DNA of 64,000 bases, from positions 248,001 through 312,000 of the forward strand of contig JAGYXB010000269.1 in NCBI GenBank assembly GCA_022495005.1, read 5' to 3'. Numbering within the stretch: the first letter of the stretch is position 1; each line of letters starts with the position of its first letter. The DNA is from Rhyacophila brunnea. Taxonomy: Eukaryota; Arthropoda; Insecta; Trichoptera; Rhyacophilidae. This document shows, one piece after another, positions 12,601 to 24,300 of this stretch. Under the pieces are notes generated by a model. The model had not been told where the DNA came from, searched no databases, and worked only from the letters and a program-made list of their open reading frames with translations. The position numbers and the translations under genes were made by a program.

Positions 12601-15600
12601 TTGATATACTTTTTCATGTTTTGCATAGAAGGCAGTGTGAAATTTTCTGATGTCTTGCGGTCCTATTTGATTGCACTTCATCTTTATGTGTTTTCTACGA
12701 CGACAATTCCCAATTACTCACCGATTCGGCAAAATTTTTGGTTTGTATCTGTAAAAAAATAATTTATTAATAATCGATCCAGTCCTCCGGCCCATAAAGT
12801 GTTAACATGTGACAGTAAAAAGCAGTATTTTAATGTGAATAATTCTCACCTATTTCGCTATTGTACGATCCATTTCCACTGATCCCTGTTGACTTGGAGC
12901 TTTCTAGCAATAGTACTTTTCACAGATAATACATAAAAATCTATTTTTAAAGTTAATTTTTAAATAATAAGTAAAGCTAACACAACAGTTTTGTATGGCA
13001 ACAGAGCACGGCGGCCATATTAGATTTGCGATGTGTATGTGTTTACTGGTTCGTGATTGGTGCATTTAGGTTGTGGCACTTTTGAACTTCACTTATAATG
13101 TAAGAGAGGCGGTTATGCATTTGATCGCCGTTTTTGATGGCGATTTTGAATGACTTAGAGGCGTTTCTGCGTCGGTTTGAAGTTTATAGGGTATAGAGAG
13201 TAAGAAACCGATTATTAATCAATCATTATCTCAAAAATCATAAAGTATGGATAGTGGCGGTTATGCTTTTATACCCCTCAGTTGTCAGTCTCTATAAGCA
13301 GACTTGATTTGACACAATATGTGCATAGGAAAATATTTAAAAAAATAGTGTGCATTACTGCTCTACATGTTAGGCTGCGCGCACACGGCAAAGCGAAGTT
13401 TCGGATTTATCCGCCAAACGTCGTTTGCGGGTCGAATGCGTTTTGTTTGCGTTTCGTTTACGGCGATATATCGACGATGCTGTCCAAACATCTGGACAGA
13501 GAAAACACAGTTTTCAAGGAGATTCATAAACGCCTTTTTTTTGAAACTGCACCCTGCTGCGAGAGTATTTATCTCTCATTACAGTGGTGTACAAGGAGGT
13601 ACATGTGTCATCAAGAATTTCACAGTGGCGTTTATGCAATGGGGAAAAAAACAGATATAATTTAATTAAAATATTTTATAGATGTTTTGTATATAATTTG
13701 TTAGAACAATGTATTATATTATTATACCTATTGTATCTTTTATCAAATAAACATTTAAAACATATTATAAATAAACATTTGAAATATCTCCCTTAAAATC
13801 TGTTCATCTAGATGATCTATATAGATACACTAAAATGTAAACGGGAACCAATAATAATATATTGTAGTGTGAATAATGAATACCTACCTACTACTATTGA
13901 TAGGTATGTGCCTGTGTACTTGTATAGGTATATGTATATTTGTTAGTTTAGTTTAGTTTACCTTCTAGTTATGGCGAGCCTTTCTTCTGATGAAATACTT
14001 CTTCTCATAGCTGTGCTGTGTCAAAACTTTTTATTTTATTTTGTAAAACTGCTTACCTACCGAATGTATTAATAGTATTTACAACAAGTTTTTAGAAACA
14101 ATGCAAGTATTCAAATTATTCAAAATATTAAGTTTTTATACTTCATCCTTTACTTAGTGGGTATCTTGGTAATAAGGTTTTTACCCTTTCTTCGTGTATT
14201 AACTTATAATCTTTTTTTTTATTGTATTAATAAATAATAATAGTGCAAAACTTAAATCAATTAGAATTTAAATTCAAACTCCATCAAGTACCCTCGGTCG
14301 ATAGTATTGATCAGACAAAGTTTATGATGATACATAATAGGCACAATAATAGGTAATTTTCAAAACGCTTTCGATATAAAACAGTCCAGCTCCAAAAGAA
14401 GCAATAGTGGGAAAATAAATGTAGGTATAATGCAATATTATGTACTGATTTTATATTGATTTATTTACCCTTGTACACCACTGTAATGAGAGATAAATAC
14501 TCTCGCAGCAGGGTGCAGTTTCAAAAAAAGGCGTTTATGAATCTCCTTGAAAACTGTGTTTTCTCTGTCCAGATGTTTGGACAGCATCGTCGATATATCG
14601 CCGTAAACGAAACGCAAACAAAACGCATTCGACCCGCAAACGATGTTTGGCGGATGAATCCGAAACTTCGCTTTGCCGTGTGCGCGCAGCCTTACTAATG
14701 CTCTAATGTTATAAGATTTCAAAAAAATCCTGAAATTTGCACTTAAATAGAAATAATAGCAACAAAAATATATTTCTAATATATTGGTTGATATGCACAG
14801 AATGATGAAAAATTATAACACCTTACCAAATTGACACGTTTCTCTAATTTTTCATCAACATTTTCACACCAAAATAATAAATATTAGTTTGAAAGTATAC
14901 ATGAACTACTCTACTAACCTTGCTATAACGTCAACAAGATCTCGCTAATTATAGCACCTGTACACGTGCATGGATTTACTGGCAGCAATAGTGTGTATTT
15001 TAAACTATCGTGACAGTAACTATTTACTCATAAAAGTCCTGACTGTCACTCCAATCTCATTCTTCAACGAGACGCGATGTTGTTATTTTATGGTACTATT
15101 TGACAGGTCATGAAAATCGGTTAATCTCAAAATTCGTTCGTAGTTTGTTTTTTTGCCGGCAGGTTCGCCACTATCGTACTACTGTGCAGGCGCAGATCAA
15201 AAAGTTCTCATTTGTGTTATGAAAATTCAGAAGCTTCCGAACTTTTTTGATTCGTGCATGCACTCTTGCAACTGCAGGATAATACATGTTTACATGTACA
15301 TTTTCTTGTTATGGCCGCGATAATACGTACTGTCAGCAGTAAATCCATCCACGTGTAAGTATTTATTCGCTTATTCGAATAAACTCGCTTGTGGCACTTA
15401 TAGGGTTAGGAAAAAATGACAATACTGCAAAAATTCCTAGATTATAAATAAATTTTAGCCGGACATTGCATTATTGAAAATGGAGCAGTTCTACTTGCGC
15501 AAAGGATGTTTGCTTCGTTTGGAAAAACTAATTTTCACGGTGACGATATTGGTATTCAGGAAAAAAACGTAAGTTCAATTTTATCCACTTATTCTTCAGT

Positions 15601-18600
15601 GTCACTTCCAAGCAAAAAAATACCAATATTATAAATCACAGCGCACCTATAATAGATCCACCAGTATAAGTTGGCAGTTGACTGAGGGCGCCACATGCTA
15701 ACATTAAACATATCATTCAATACTTATTATATATTGTAATGAGCTTAGTTCTAAATTCCAACACCTGACGATTTGTGATGGTAGGTATATCTATAGCGTT
15801 AAAATATTAAAACTGTACAAAATTATCAACCACCGAAGTTATTTAATTTTATTTACGACGAAGAAGAATTACGGTGAAGACGTTTTCTAAAAACATACCA
15901 CATAAGCATGAGGTTCTATAATTTTTACAGGAAACTACAAATTATTTGAGGGAGAGAAAGTGATGCAATATTTTTTTTTATGTAAGTAGAGAATCCCCGC
16001 TTCAATTGGGCATGCCTGTATTTGAATTCAATACACTAACTTCATTTCTTCCGAGTTAGTCGGGCCACAACAAGAATACGCATAAAAAGAAATAATGTGA
16101 ATTCTATGATAGTTCTTAACAAAATTACAATTGTAGACATTAGTTCTATTAAAGTGTCATAAGTGATTACATAGTTTAGTTTGAACATATAGTTTTTCTA
16201 CGAAACACGGATATTTAAACATCTTCTTCTCAGGTTTTCCAGATATTAGTCCATTGGCAATTTGAGCGAGTGAATCTCACAAATGACTTGGCAATTCTAA
16301 TTCTCGCTACTGAAGTCACTTTCACCGACTACGTACAACCGATATGCTTGTGGGATGCGGCGGGTGCTGACCGAGAAAGTATATTTAGGAAAATTGGATA
16401 TGTAAGTTATTCTGTTTAACCCGAAACAATTTTTACTGAAATATATGAATTATGTTATTACAAAAATCCTTTGGATACCCTAACAACCAAAAATATTGAA
16501 GGAAACCTTATTCTATAGAGATGGAGCCTAAACATTTGAAAATAGGGCAAAAAAAGATCTCTGCAATCTTAATTATTCATACCAACTTTGAAAATAAATG
16601 ATAAATTACCACAATATATTTTAACATGCAAAAATGGCATTTATGTCAAACTGGAACATGCTTCAGTTGTTTTTATAAATGGATCACAGAAGGCTCCATC
16701 TGGAATGAGATTCAACATCTTTACTAACAAGCAATCAGCATGAAAGAGGCCGTTAACATACTCCAGTAAAAACTTATCGTCACCTTACTATTAAGACCTC
16801 GTAAGTCCGATATTATGAAAAGATGAAGTTTGTTCAACAAAATTTAAACAAAAAAACATTTTAAATCATATCAAAACCTCGGTTCTATGGACTAGTATGT
16901 TGTCCATCTATCGACAAAATATGTTAAAATCTCGTAGGTCTCGTGGTTTCAAACGTGGAATTAAAGCCTCGTATTTCACAACCAGTGTTAGCAGATCCAT
17001 CGATTAGAGAGGTATTTAAAATATTGAACATACATAATTTTGAAAAACACTTCTGAGAAAATATATTATAACCAATAGAAAAAATCTTTTTGAAAAAAGT
17101 AAGACACCCGGCAGGAATCGAACCTGCAACTCCTGGGTTTACGCCCCAATCCGCGCATTATCCACTATGCTACGAGGTGACATACTAATGACGACAAACT
17201 TTAACTATTGGCCTTTTAATACCTGCTATTGGTTATAATATATTTTCTCAGAAGTGTTTTTCAAAATTATGTAAGTTCAATAATTAGAATGGTACATTCT
17301 TAAATCTTGTGAATTATTCGTTGAATAAAAAAATTGTTTAAAATATTGTTTTATTACGTGTTTTCCTTCCCCTCAACATTCTTCTCAAAAAGACTTACGA
17401 GGTTTTAATAGTAAGGTGACGTTATAACTTATTCAATTAGTAATATATAATATGGTTATATTATTAATTAATTAATTATATTTATAGAAACACAATTTTA
17501 GTAAAATTTACATAGCTGATTAAGCTCACCACAAATCACTTGTCTAGTTTTTAGGAACGTTATTTGACTCAATTTTTTTTCAAATAAAAAATGACATTTC
17601 TAATCAAATGTAATGATAAATCTTTTAAATCCATTTTATGATTATCCCAGTAAGTGAATAATTACATCATAACTCATGAGCCAATTGTGGGATAACGATA
17701 GGGAGTGAGGTTGAGTGGTTTGTTTCGTTTTGTGTCTTAGGTTATCGTAATTATGATAGGTCACACACTCGACTAGACAAATCTGATTTCACTGAATTAA
17801 AAATAATATATTGTATCACATCCACAGGTGGTGGGATGGGGGGCTACAGAAGACAGTAAATTCGCTCTAAAGTTAAGACACGCCACTATGTTGGTCCAAC
17901 CAGATTTGCAGTGTATCCGTGCCAATCCTGGATTCTATTCCAGATTTCTCTCTGATACTACATTCTGCGCTGGTTTTGGGAATGGTAAGTAACTATCTGC
18001 CTGATTCTCAAATGATTTAGTAAAATATTTACTTTAACTTAGTATTTTGACAGTTTATACTTTCATTATGAGAAAAAAGTATATAATATACATACACTGC
18101 AGTGGCATGCTGTGAGTTTGCATTGTGGGGATGCTTTCAAAAAGAAATACATAAATATTCATATATTCCCAATAGTATAATTACTCACATTAACATTTAT
18201 GACATTCAACTTGATTGAATGTTTCAACGGAGGTTGTGTTTACTTTTACATGGAATTTTATCAGTCAAGGCATTCAATATGAAAAACATGAGCATGTGCA
18301 TGGATATCTCCCTTACAGATAGTAGATACGACTATCTTGATGAAAATCTGAATCTTTGATTCTGTATGGTATAATTCCTTTACCACACAAAGTCCCCAGC
18401 TAGATGAGTCCTTGCGCTGAGCAATTATCTCTTTCGAATTTTGATACTGCACACCCTGATTGGTAGAGTGGGGGAGTAATAAGTCAGGTAGCTAAATCAA
18501 ACATTCTGTCCCTGTCTTTTGACAACATTGTATCTATGTATCTTTGATGTTTGTAACATCCATAAATCACGTAGTTTATTTACTATATATTCATGACACT

Positions 18601-20045
18601 GTCTTAAAAACTCTTAAAAAACTCTTAAAAAACTCTTAAAAAACTTAATTATTACTTAATGTTATTATTAGATCACAGCTTAAGAACAATAGAAATTGAA
18701 AATATTAATCATTAGAATTAAAATGCCACCGACGCTTGTAAAATGTTACATCATATTAACACATATTAATACAGTAAAACATCGTTAATACGAATTCCAT
18801 GGGACCGAAAATCGAAAAAAAATTCGAATTACGAAATATGTAATGTATAGGGTAAAAATATTAAAATTTAAAAAAAAAAAATAATTTTCAATAATTTCGT
18901 TTCCGATCATAGATATGCCTACCAAATTGGGTCATAAGACGTCAGGATTATTTTTATTACCTTCATAAATAAGTAATTTTTGATGTTTTAAGAAAAGTCT
19001 ATCACTATATGTTCAATGACTGGCTCATGAAATATTGTACTTTATTACGATTTATTGAATATGTTATATGCCAGGACTCTGAAATCATTTCAATTACGAA
19101 ATTCGGATTAAAGGTATAGTTTTATATGAAAAAATGTTCAAGGAGCTTTTTTTTCGCGAAAATTTCGAATTATCAGTGTTCTTACTAACAAGGTTTTACT
19201 GCATTAGATGTCACACGGTAATGTGCTAAATTCTATTATCACTGCGCGAGACAAATATCAAAACAGGACAGCATGTATATTCCAGCTAAGTATAATAATA
19301 TGCAATTCTACTACAGATCGAGTATAGTATCATAATATATATTATTATGTTTTTTGTAGTCAACAAAATAAATGTTGATATCTAGTAAAAGAATTCTTAT
19401 GTTCAAAATTGAAGCAAAAAGCAAAAATAGCTCGCACTATTAAATTTAGTCTAAGAGTAAGAGAGACATAGTACATTTCATATTATTTTTTAACAATTTT
19501 TTTTTTACCATGTCCGATCCTAATAAGAACATAAATGGGCCTACACAGAGTGGAGGTTTTTGTATTGACAGATTTTTTTTACGAGAAATGGATGTTAGCC
19601 ACTTGCTCAACCAATTATGTCCATACTCTGACTCTACACAAATTGAAAAACAATATGTGTACTTACCAGACCAGGATTCGAATCTGGGACCCATGACGTT
19701 ATAGGCCGCAGCCACCGTAAGAAACCCTTGATCATGGTGAAAGATGAAGACCTACCAATCTAAAGTATTAAGAATGTGATGTTATAGAATAATAACTTAT
19801 AATTCTATAAATTATTATTTATGGTTTGATAATTTTTGTTTTTAGATACGAATGTGTGTAACGGTGACAGCGGAGGCGGAATGTACTTCTCCAAGAAAAA
19901 TGATGACGGGCAAGAAACATGGTTTCTTCGAGGAATCGTCTCTCTGGGAGTGGCCAAGATAGATAAAGTAGCTTGTGACCCTCGCTTTTACACTATCTTC
20001 ACTGACGTTGCCCATTACATTAATGAGATTAAAGACAGTTTATGA
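6615..20045 (+). CDS. Gd-like serine protease, copy 2 (complete, 7 exons, 461 aa)
   Basis: Exons: 6615-6887, 7965-8150, 11166-11457, 15459-15568, 16234-16401, 17828-17984, 19846-20045; all introns GT-AG and the frame closes at TGA. Residues 1-23 are a signal peptide ending VICQ. Residues about 35-150 resemble the N-terminal domain of serine protease gd (GD_N): Cys in YDYPCIGV, then a PIPNLLSVTLNDKELC end, with several N-glycosylation sequons. From Cys196 (CGRR) follows an S1 domain. The expected zymogen cleavage is before IIKG (Leu206-Ile207). The triad is His253 in TAGHC (codon for Ala251 split by intron 3), Asp305 in NDLAILIL and Ser404 in GDSGGG. Position 189 is Asn398; the Gly226 equivalent is Arg. 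In Drosophila, Gd acts extracellularly in the dorsoventral/Toll cascade; that role here is inference. A splice acceptor at 6583-6584 suggests a non-coding first exon. Introns hold many transposons. Confidence 0.9.
6934..7200 (+). mobile_element. tRNA-derived SINE S1 (protease copy 2 intron 1)
   Basis: The head has a pol III A box (TGGCCGAGCGGCTTAAG, Leu/Ser-tRNA type) and a B box (GTGTGAATCCTGG). The body includes GAGTCAGAGTATGGACCTAA and ends CCTATTAGGATCGGACATGG followed by an A-rich tail. Related copies: 19500-19716, 25194-25422, 35811-35855 and more distantly 38745-38893. Confidence 0.75.
8411..10262 (-). mobile_element. RTE-type LINE, 5'-truncated, inactive
   Basis: In the second intron of protease copy 2. 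Reading on the minus strand from 10262: the end of the endonuclease (SEIDYILTDRKYTF), a linker (10153-9620), the RT start (GKAPGVVDGLTIDILKKAG ... IVILHKKGDREDLANYRPIS, 9526-9284), then the RT C-terminus (YIYLGQQVSIDG, VFNQCVLPVITYACETW, 9013-8735) and a 3' tail of ATCATCATA repeats at 8411-8430. Several frame breaks; part of the RT core between 9280 and 9020 is degraded. Confidence 0.85.
11669..13279 (-). mobile_element. 1.6-kb TIR transposon with 4-bp TSD (copy 2 intron 3)
   Basis: Inverted ends GAGGGGTATAAAAGCATAAC match at least 28 of 30 bases. AGTT flanks both sides (11665-11668, 13280-13283). The interior is AT-rich. Minus-strand remnants read DDTNDDIIERNNILESHEPE near 12550-12490 and IGPQDIRKFHTAFYAKHEKV near 12690-12620, as from a decayed transposase. 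A 4-bp TSD suggests Sola or a similar superfamily; not proven. Confidence 0.7.
13373..14691. mobile_element. PIF/Harbinger-like long-TIR element (1319 bp)
   Basis: Arms of about 223 bases (13373-13595 and 14469-14691) are inverted and nearly identical, starting GGCTGCGCGCACACGGCAAA. TTA flanks both ends (13370-13372, 14692-14694), the PIF/Harbinger TSD. No transposase is visible in the 870-base AT-rich centre. Starts 94 bases after the preceding TIR element. Confidence 0.75.
14963..15355. mobile_element. TA-flanked MITE (393 bp, copy 2 intron 3)
   Basis: Inverted ends CACGTGCATGGATTTACTG and CACGTGGATGGATTTACTG (right end read in reverse), with TA on both sides (14961-14962, 15356-15357). 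Non-coding. Ends about 100 bases before the exon with the catalytic His. Confidence 0.65.
16778..17421. mobile_element. Foldback element containing a tRNA-like gene (644 bp)
   Basis: Outer TIRs: CGTCACCTTACTATTAAGAC at the left against CGTCACCTTACTATTAAAAC read from the right, continuing ACCTCGTAAGTC. TTAT lies on both sides (16774-16777, 17422-17425). An inner perfect 47-base inverted repeat (17032-17078, 17226-17272) encloses the tRNA-like sequence. It sits in protease copy 2 intron 5. Confidence 0.7.
17104..17180 (-). tRNA. tRNA-Arg-like sequence, probable pseudogene
   Basis: On the minus strand the A box TAGCATAGTGG and B box GGTTCGATTCC fit the pol III consensus, the T arm GCAGG/CCTGC pairs, the D stem GCAT/ATGC pairs, and TTTTTT follows. 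The T arm region TTGCAGGTTCGATTCCTGC is typical of tRNA-Arg. The acceptor stem pairs poorly, and the anticodon arm has extra bases (loop GCGTAAA in one fold), so isotype and function are uncertain. Confidence 0.5.
18605..18647 (+). repeat. tandem repeat, unit ACTCTTAAAAA
   Basis: About four direct units of 11-12 bases in copy 2 intron 6. Too short and too regular to be a CRISPR; a simple minisatellite. Confidence 0.6.
18772..19201. mobile_element. pogo/Tigger-like MITE (430 bp, copy 2 intron 6)
   Basis: Starts CAGTAAAACATCGTTAATAC after TA (18770-18771); the right end read in reverse starts CAGTAAAACCTTGTTAGTAA. Both have TTCGAA-type inner repeats. The right flank is CA rather than TA. No transposase. 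Confidence 0.6.
19500..19716 (-). mobile_element. tRNA-derived SINE S2 (protease copy 2 intron 6)
   Basis: Reverse-oriented relative of S1. Same order of segments: B box (AGATTCGAATCCTGG), GAGTCAGAGTATGGACATAA, a GGATCGGACATGG end and an A tail at the left. The A box has been lost. Confidence 0.75.
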
Positions 20046-20051
20046 CAGATT

Positions 20052-20057
20052 AATAAA
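20052..20057 (+). promoter_or_regulatory. poly(A) signal of protease copy 2
   Basis: AATAAA begins 7 bases after the TGA stop at 20043-20045. A very short 3' UTR is implied unless a later signal is used. Confidence 0.5.
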
Positions 20058-20302
20058 TTAATAATTAATTTAAAATGACAATAAGATAACTGGTATTATT
20101 ACATATGGTATTTTCATATTGTGTAGAAATGTCAGAAGTAATTCAAATTGTTTTTATTCTGTGTCATTAATTCAAGTATTTCTGTACAACACTAATAAGT
20201 TCTAGATCCGAGATCCTGTCTCATATGTGTACATCACTTATGAAGATTACTTGTGATGCATTACTATGGTGAGTTCAAGTAAAATCAATATAAAATTATA
20301 AT

Positions 20303-20340
20303 AGGTGGCTTTACCAATTGAGCTATCTGCTAATTTCATA
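20303..20340 (-). repeat. tRNA 5'-half-like fragment
   Basis: The minus strand reads TAGCTCAATTGGTAAAGC, a close match to a tRNA A box and D arm. No matching B box follows, so it is a SINE or tRNA relic between protease copies 2 and 3. Confidence 0.35.
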
Positions 20341-21357
20341 CTAAATTGCGTTGATTGATGGAATTTGAAACAACATCTCAGATATAAAGTTGTTCAATTC
20401 AGTTCTACTCTCTTCAAAAGATTTTTTTAATAGGTATGTTTCAAATTATTTATGTTCGTTGATAAATGTTTTATTTTTAAACCATGTGTAAATAAAGTAT
20501 TATTATTTTTGTCAATTTTTATAAAAATACTGATATCTGTTTAATCTGGTAAATTTAAGATTTACTCGGATGATGTGAAAAATTCGATAGAGATAAATTA
20601 CTTAATTATGCGTGTTGATAATGTTACATGTTGCTGTCACAGATACCTACTGTATGATTCCTTAGCGCCTACTTGTAAATTGACATCAGGGTCATTAGAC
20701 AAAGTAACTATACCTAACCGGTCCCATACCAAAGAAATTTTTTAATGCTTTTTTTCCTTATTTACTTCAGTGTTTGAGACAAATTATGTGAGATAGGCTG
20801 ACTTTTCCGCCTATCATTTTCATCAATTTATTAAAATAATGTTTTTTATATCCTGAAAAAATAAAAAAATAACCTCAGGTAATTATTTATTTATATTTCA
20901 TCATTGACCTGGTCAAATTCTACCAAATTTTAAAACCTAGCTGGCAAATGAGTGACCTATTCTGACAACAAAGGTTTAAGAGGGTGTGTAGTGTTACTAG
21001 AGGCATCTAGCAACAGTAGGTATATGGAGCAGGCAATGTATTAGAATTTTTATTTTTATTTATTCACTTGAAATATTCAAAAATGCTTGTCATCTTTGAA
21101 ATAACTATTTTGGTTAACTTTGCTATTTAATAAAATGCATATTTTGTAACAGTTTTTTAGATGTAATTTTAAGTTTATTTTGGAATTTTAAAAATATTTA
21201 TTTTTATTTTTAATGTATTACCCTGTACCACTGCACTTTATAAATTTTACGGACTTATTCGATGGAGGTATTAATAATCTAATTATTTTCAATGAATGAT
21301 AGACAGTAGATTTAATGATAATTAAGTATTGATCATATTATTATGTAGTCTTTTTTC

Positions 21358-21359
21358 AG
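21358..21359 (+). other. 5' UTR splice acceptor, protease copy 3
   Basis: GTCTTTTTTCAG lies 28 bases before the ATG at 21387. It is a strong acceptor consensus, paralogous in position to that of copy 2. The upstream exon was not identified. Confidence 0.5.
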
Positions 21360-21386
21360 ATCATATATGTATTACAACCGTTAATA

Positions 21387-24300
21387 ATGGCACAGCACTA
21401 TATGCCCTGTGTTATTATTTCATGCATATTTTTTGAATCAGTAATGTGTCAAAAATTATCAGAAGTTTTATCTGAGACGTCATTAAATGGATCTAATATT
21501 TTGTATGACTACCCTTGCATCGGAGTTACCAATGTACTGGAATCGTTTAATCTGTCCGAACCGTTGACATACAATGTCACAATAGTTCCAATTGAATTTG
21601 AATTATTTCCTGAGCGAGTGAGGATAAAAATTAAATTTGATTCTTTGGCTGATCTTAAGGTAAACACATTTATAATCCCATTTTAAACCACTTATAATTA
21701 ATTACCTGCAGTTTTATTTTAACATAGTATTTCTATCAGAAAAGAAAGTCTTTCTGAACAGCATAAAATAAATCGCTCCAGAAGAATGAGTGTAGGGGAG
21801 TCTTGCGTCATTGGTGGCAACCATCTGTTGTGAAGAACTCACAGCTTATCATAGATGTGTGTTTTTGTCATATTTATCAATAATTACACTCTATTTCAAT
21901 ATTATGAGTGAATCAATATAAACAAATTTTACATATTTCTATAAGATATTGGGGCGACCCACACCCATTTCGCTAATTGTTATTTTAGGACACCTTTAAA
22001 TGAAAAAGTTTGTATAACACTGCTCCAGTCTACAGATAACCCTCCTTCATCGCAACCTCAGCGAGTACGAATTCGTTATATCGCTATTGATTTTTAATAA
22101 TATTTTTTTTGTCTCACACTTGTTTTGACATGTGTCCTGTGCCAGGAATCGTCACAATGAGTGTGGAATCATGCATGTACAATCTTTCTCACTCGCTCAC
22201 GTATAGTAAAATTACGACCACGGGTGAAACAAAAGTAAGCCAATACGTCACAATGACAGGTTTTTTTAATTCAGAATAACATTAATGTTAAATTTTAAAT
22301 TACATTACATTTATTTTGTTATTTAGATTATTTATGTTTTATAAGTGCTTTCATAATATATTAATAAGATAATAATTCAGCATTTGCGGCTTATTTCCTT
22401 TTTACAGAACGTGTATTTAGCTGTATGCATTGTTAATATCTAATAAAAGTACTTTTCGAAAAATCGTGGGTTACGCCCTTTTTTCTAAGCACAGTCAATA
22501 TTATAGTAAATTGTTTTTTTTTAAATCCCCCATTGATTACAAAATTTTGCTTATCGTGACCGTTTCCAAAATGTTTCATCCGCGATCAATAATTTATCAA
22601 TAACCTGTATGTTATTATACAGAACGATAGTTACGTATAACTAATGTGTACATATTTTTAGTAATAGCATTTCATTCTATTGATTTTATTTTAAACATAT
22701 AAAAGAACAAAAGAATGTTGTGTTTCAGATTTATTTCTTTACAGCTAAATGATACCTCATTCTTCTGCTATTTATGAATGAAATTATATTGAATAGAAAT
22801 AGAAATGAATAGAAATCAACTAATAACAATTATTACAAATTAATTTAATGACAAATTATACAATCTTTTCTAGGCTAAATGGCTTGCATTTTATAGTGAT
22901 TCATACTCGATAGAAGTATATTCCGTTGATCACGATAAGAAGAATCTTACAATAATTGTCCAGCCATTGTATACTGGATTACCTATTCCAAATGTGCTTA
23001 GCGTCACTATTAATGGTAAAGAATTATGCGATAAGGGAGTCAAAAAAGTGAGTAAGTAACAAACTACACATATCAATCTGTGTCAGTGGGGAAGGGTGGA
23101 GGTAGACTGTACAGATCTGACAAAAATAGTGGACACTAAACTTTGTCAGTCATGTTTATTTGTCTTCATTAAACTAAGAATAAAAATTGCAGATGATATT
23201 GGTTAGTTTTTAACATTCAATTAAACTCTGCCTAAAGCAAACTATAAAAAATTTTAGATAACGACCCTCGTAAGGCGCTGGCCTTTCATACGGATGAGTT
23301 CGATTCTCGGAGAGGTCACAATCAGTGGCGGCCGGTGGTCTTCAGAATAGCATTTTCTGGTAGTGCGCAATGGTTTACCTTCTATAAAGAGAAGATCTTC
23401 TTCTTTCACCCTGTCACGACCCAGCATTGGGGCATAGGGCAAGCAAAAGTTCGCGCCACTTCCCTCGGTCCATCACCAACTCTTGCGCCTCCCGCCATGT
23501 CAGACCTCCAGCACGCAGGTCGCTTTTGTGGCACCGCTGCAGGCTGAGGGAGGGCCGGCCATGGCGACGGAACCCTTGAGGCTGTGCACTAAGGGTACGA
23601 AGTGTCACTCTCTTTGGCGGCATCCGGAATACGTGTCCTAGCCACGTAAGGTCGTAAAGTGTCTTTTCATGATTACCTCAATCACCAAAGGCTGCTGTGT
23701 TCTCTTACCGACTTCTCAGAAGGTAAATTAAATATGTCTTTGTTTATTTAGCGAACAATGCGTTAGCCAAATAAATAACCGCTGATGTGTTTTTTTTATT
23801 ATTTTGAATGTATTTGAGTGGTTTAGAAATAAACGTGGCAGTGTAACATGTTGGCGATTCATTAAATATGTTAACTTTACTGTAAAATTGTTAAAAATTA
23901 ACTCGCCAACATTGTTATAAAACAGAAACTGGCGTTTTTGTTTCTAGAGTCCTTCGTTTCGTGCGCCGATCTAAAAGTGTGTAAAAAATTCTACACAAAA
24001 CGCCATTACAGGAATGTTCGGCCACCGTTTAAGTAGTATACAATGACCTCATTGTAATCCTGTGCAAACTGAAAATCTATTTGGATCGCAATTGCTTTGC
24101 GCTCATGAACGGAGTATTGTTCATAATACTGCTACATGTTCTACTTCGCGAAGTGAGTGATACACGTATGAATAACAATGAAAAGTTGAGCGATGTCTTC
24201 AAAAATGCAGGCAGTGCGTAGCACTTGCATGGTATTAGAGGAGCCGCTGCTGGTCACAATACATTTATGTGATTTCTTTCAAAACCTGGGTGTTTATGAT

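Larger units (their letters stand above)
20046..21357. other. spacer between protease copies 2 and 3
   Basis: Only 1.3 kb separates the stop of copy 2 and the start codon of copy 3. It must hold the copy 2 polyadenylation region and the copy 3 promoter and possible first exon. A tRNA-like fragment is at 20303-20340. No other feature seen. Confidence 0.4.

Noticed and set aside
13282..13665. 127-codon open frame and the 85-codon frame at 14465-14722 (minus)
   Set aside because: Both lie in the two GC-rich arms of one inverted repeat and have no family similarity; they are a by-product of the transposon arms.
18605..18647. CRISPR-like array
   Set aside because: Units are contiguous with no spacers and the DNA is eukaryotic; a simple tandem repeat.
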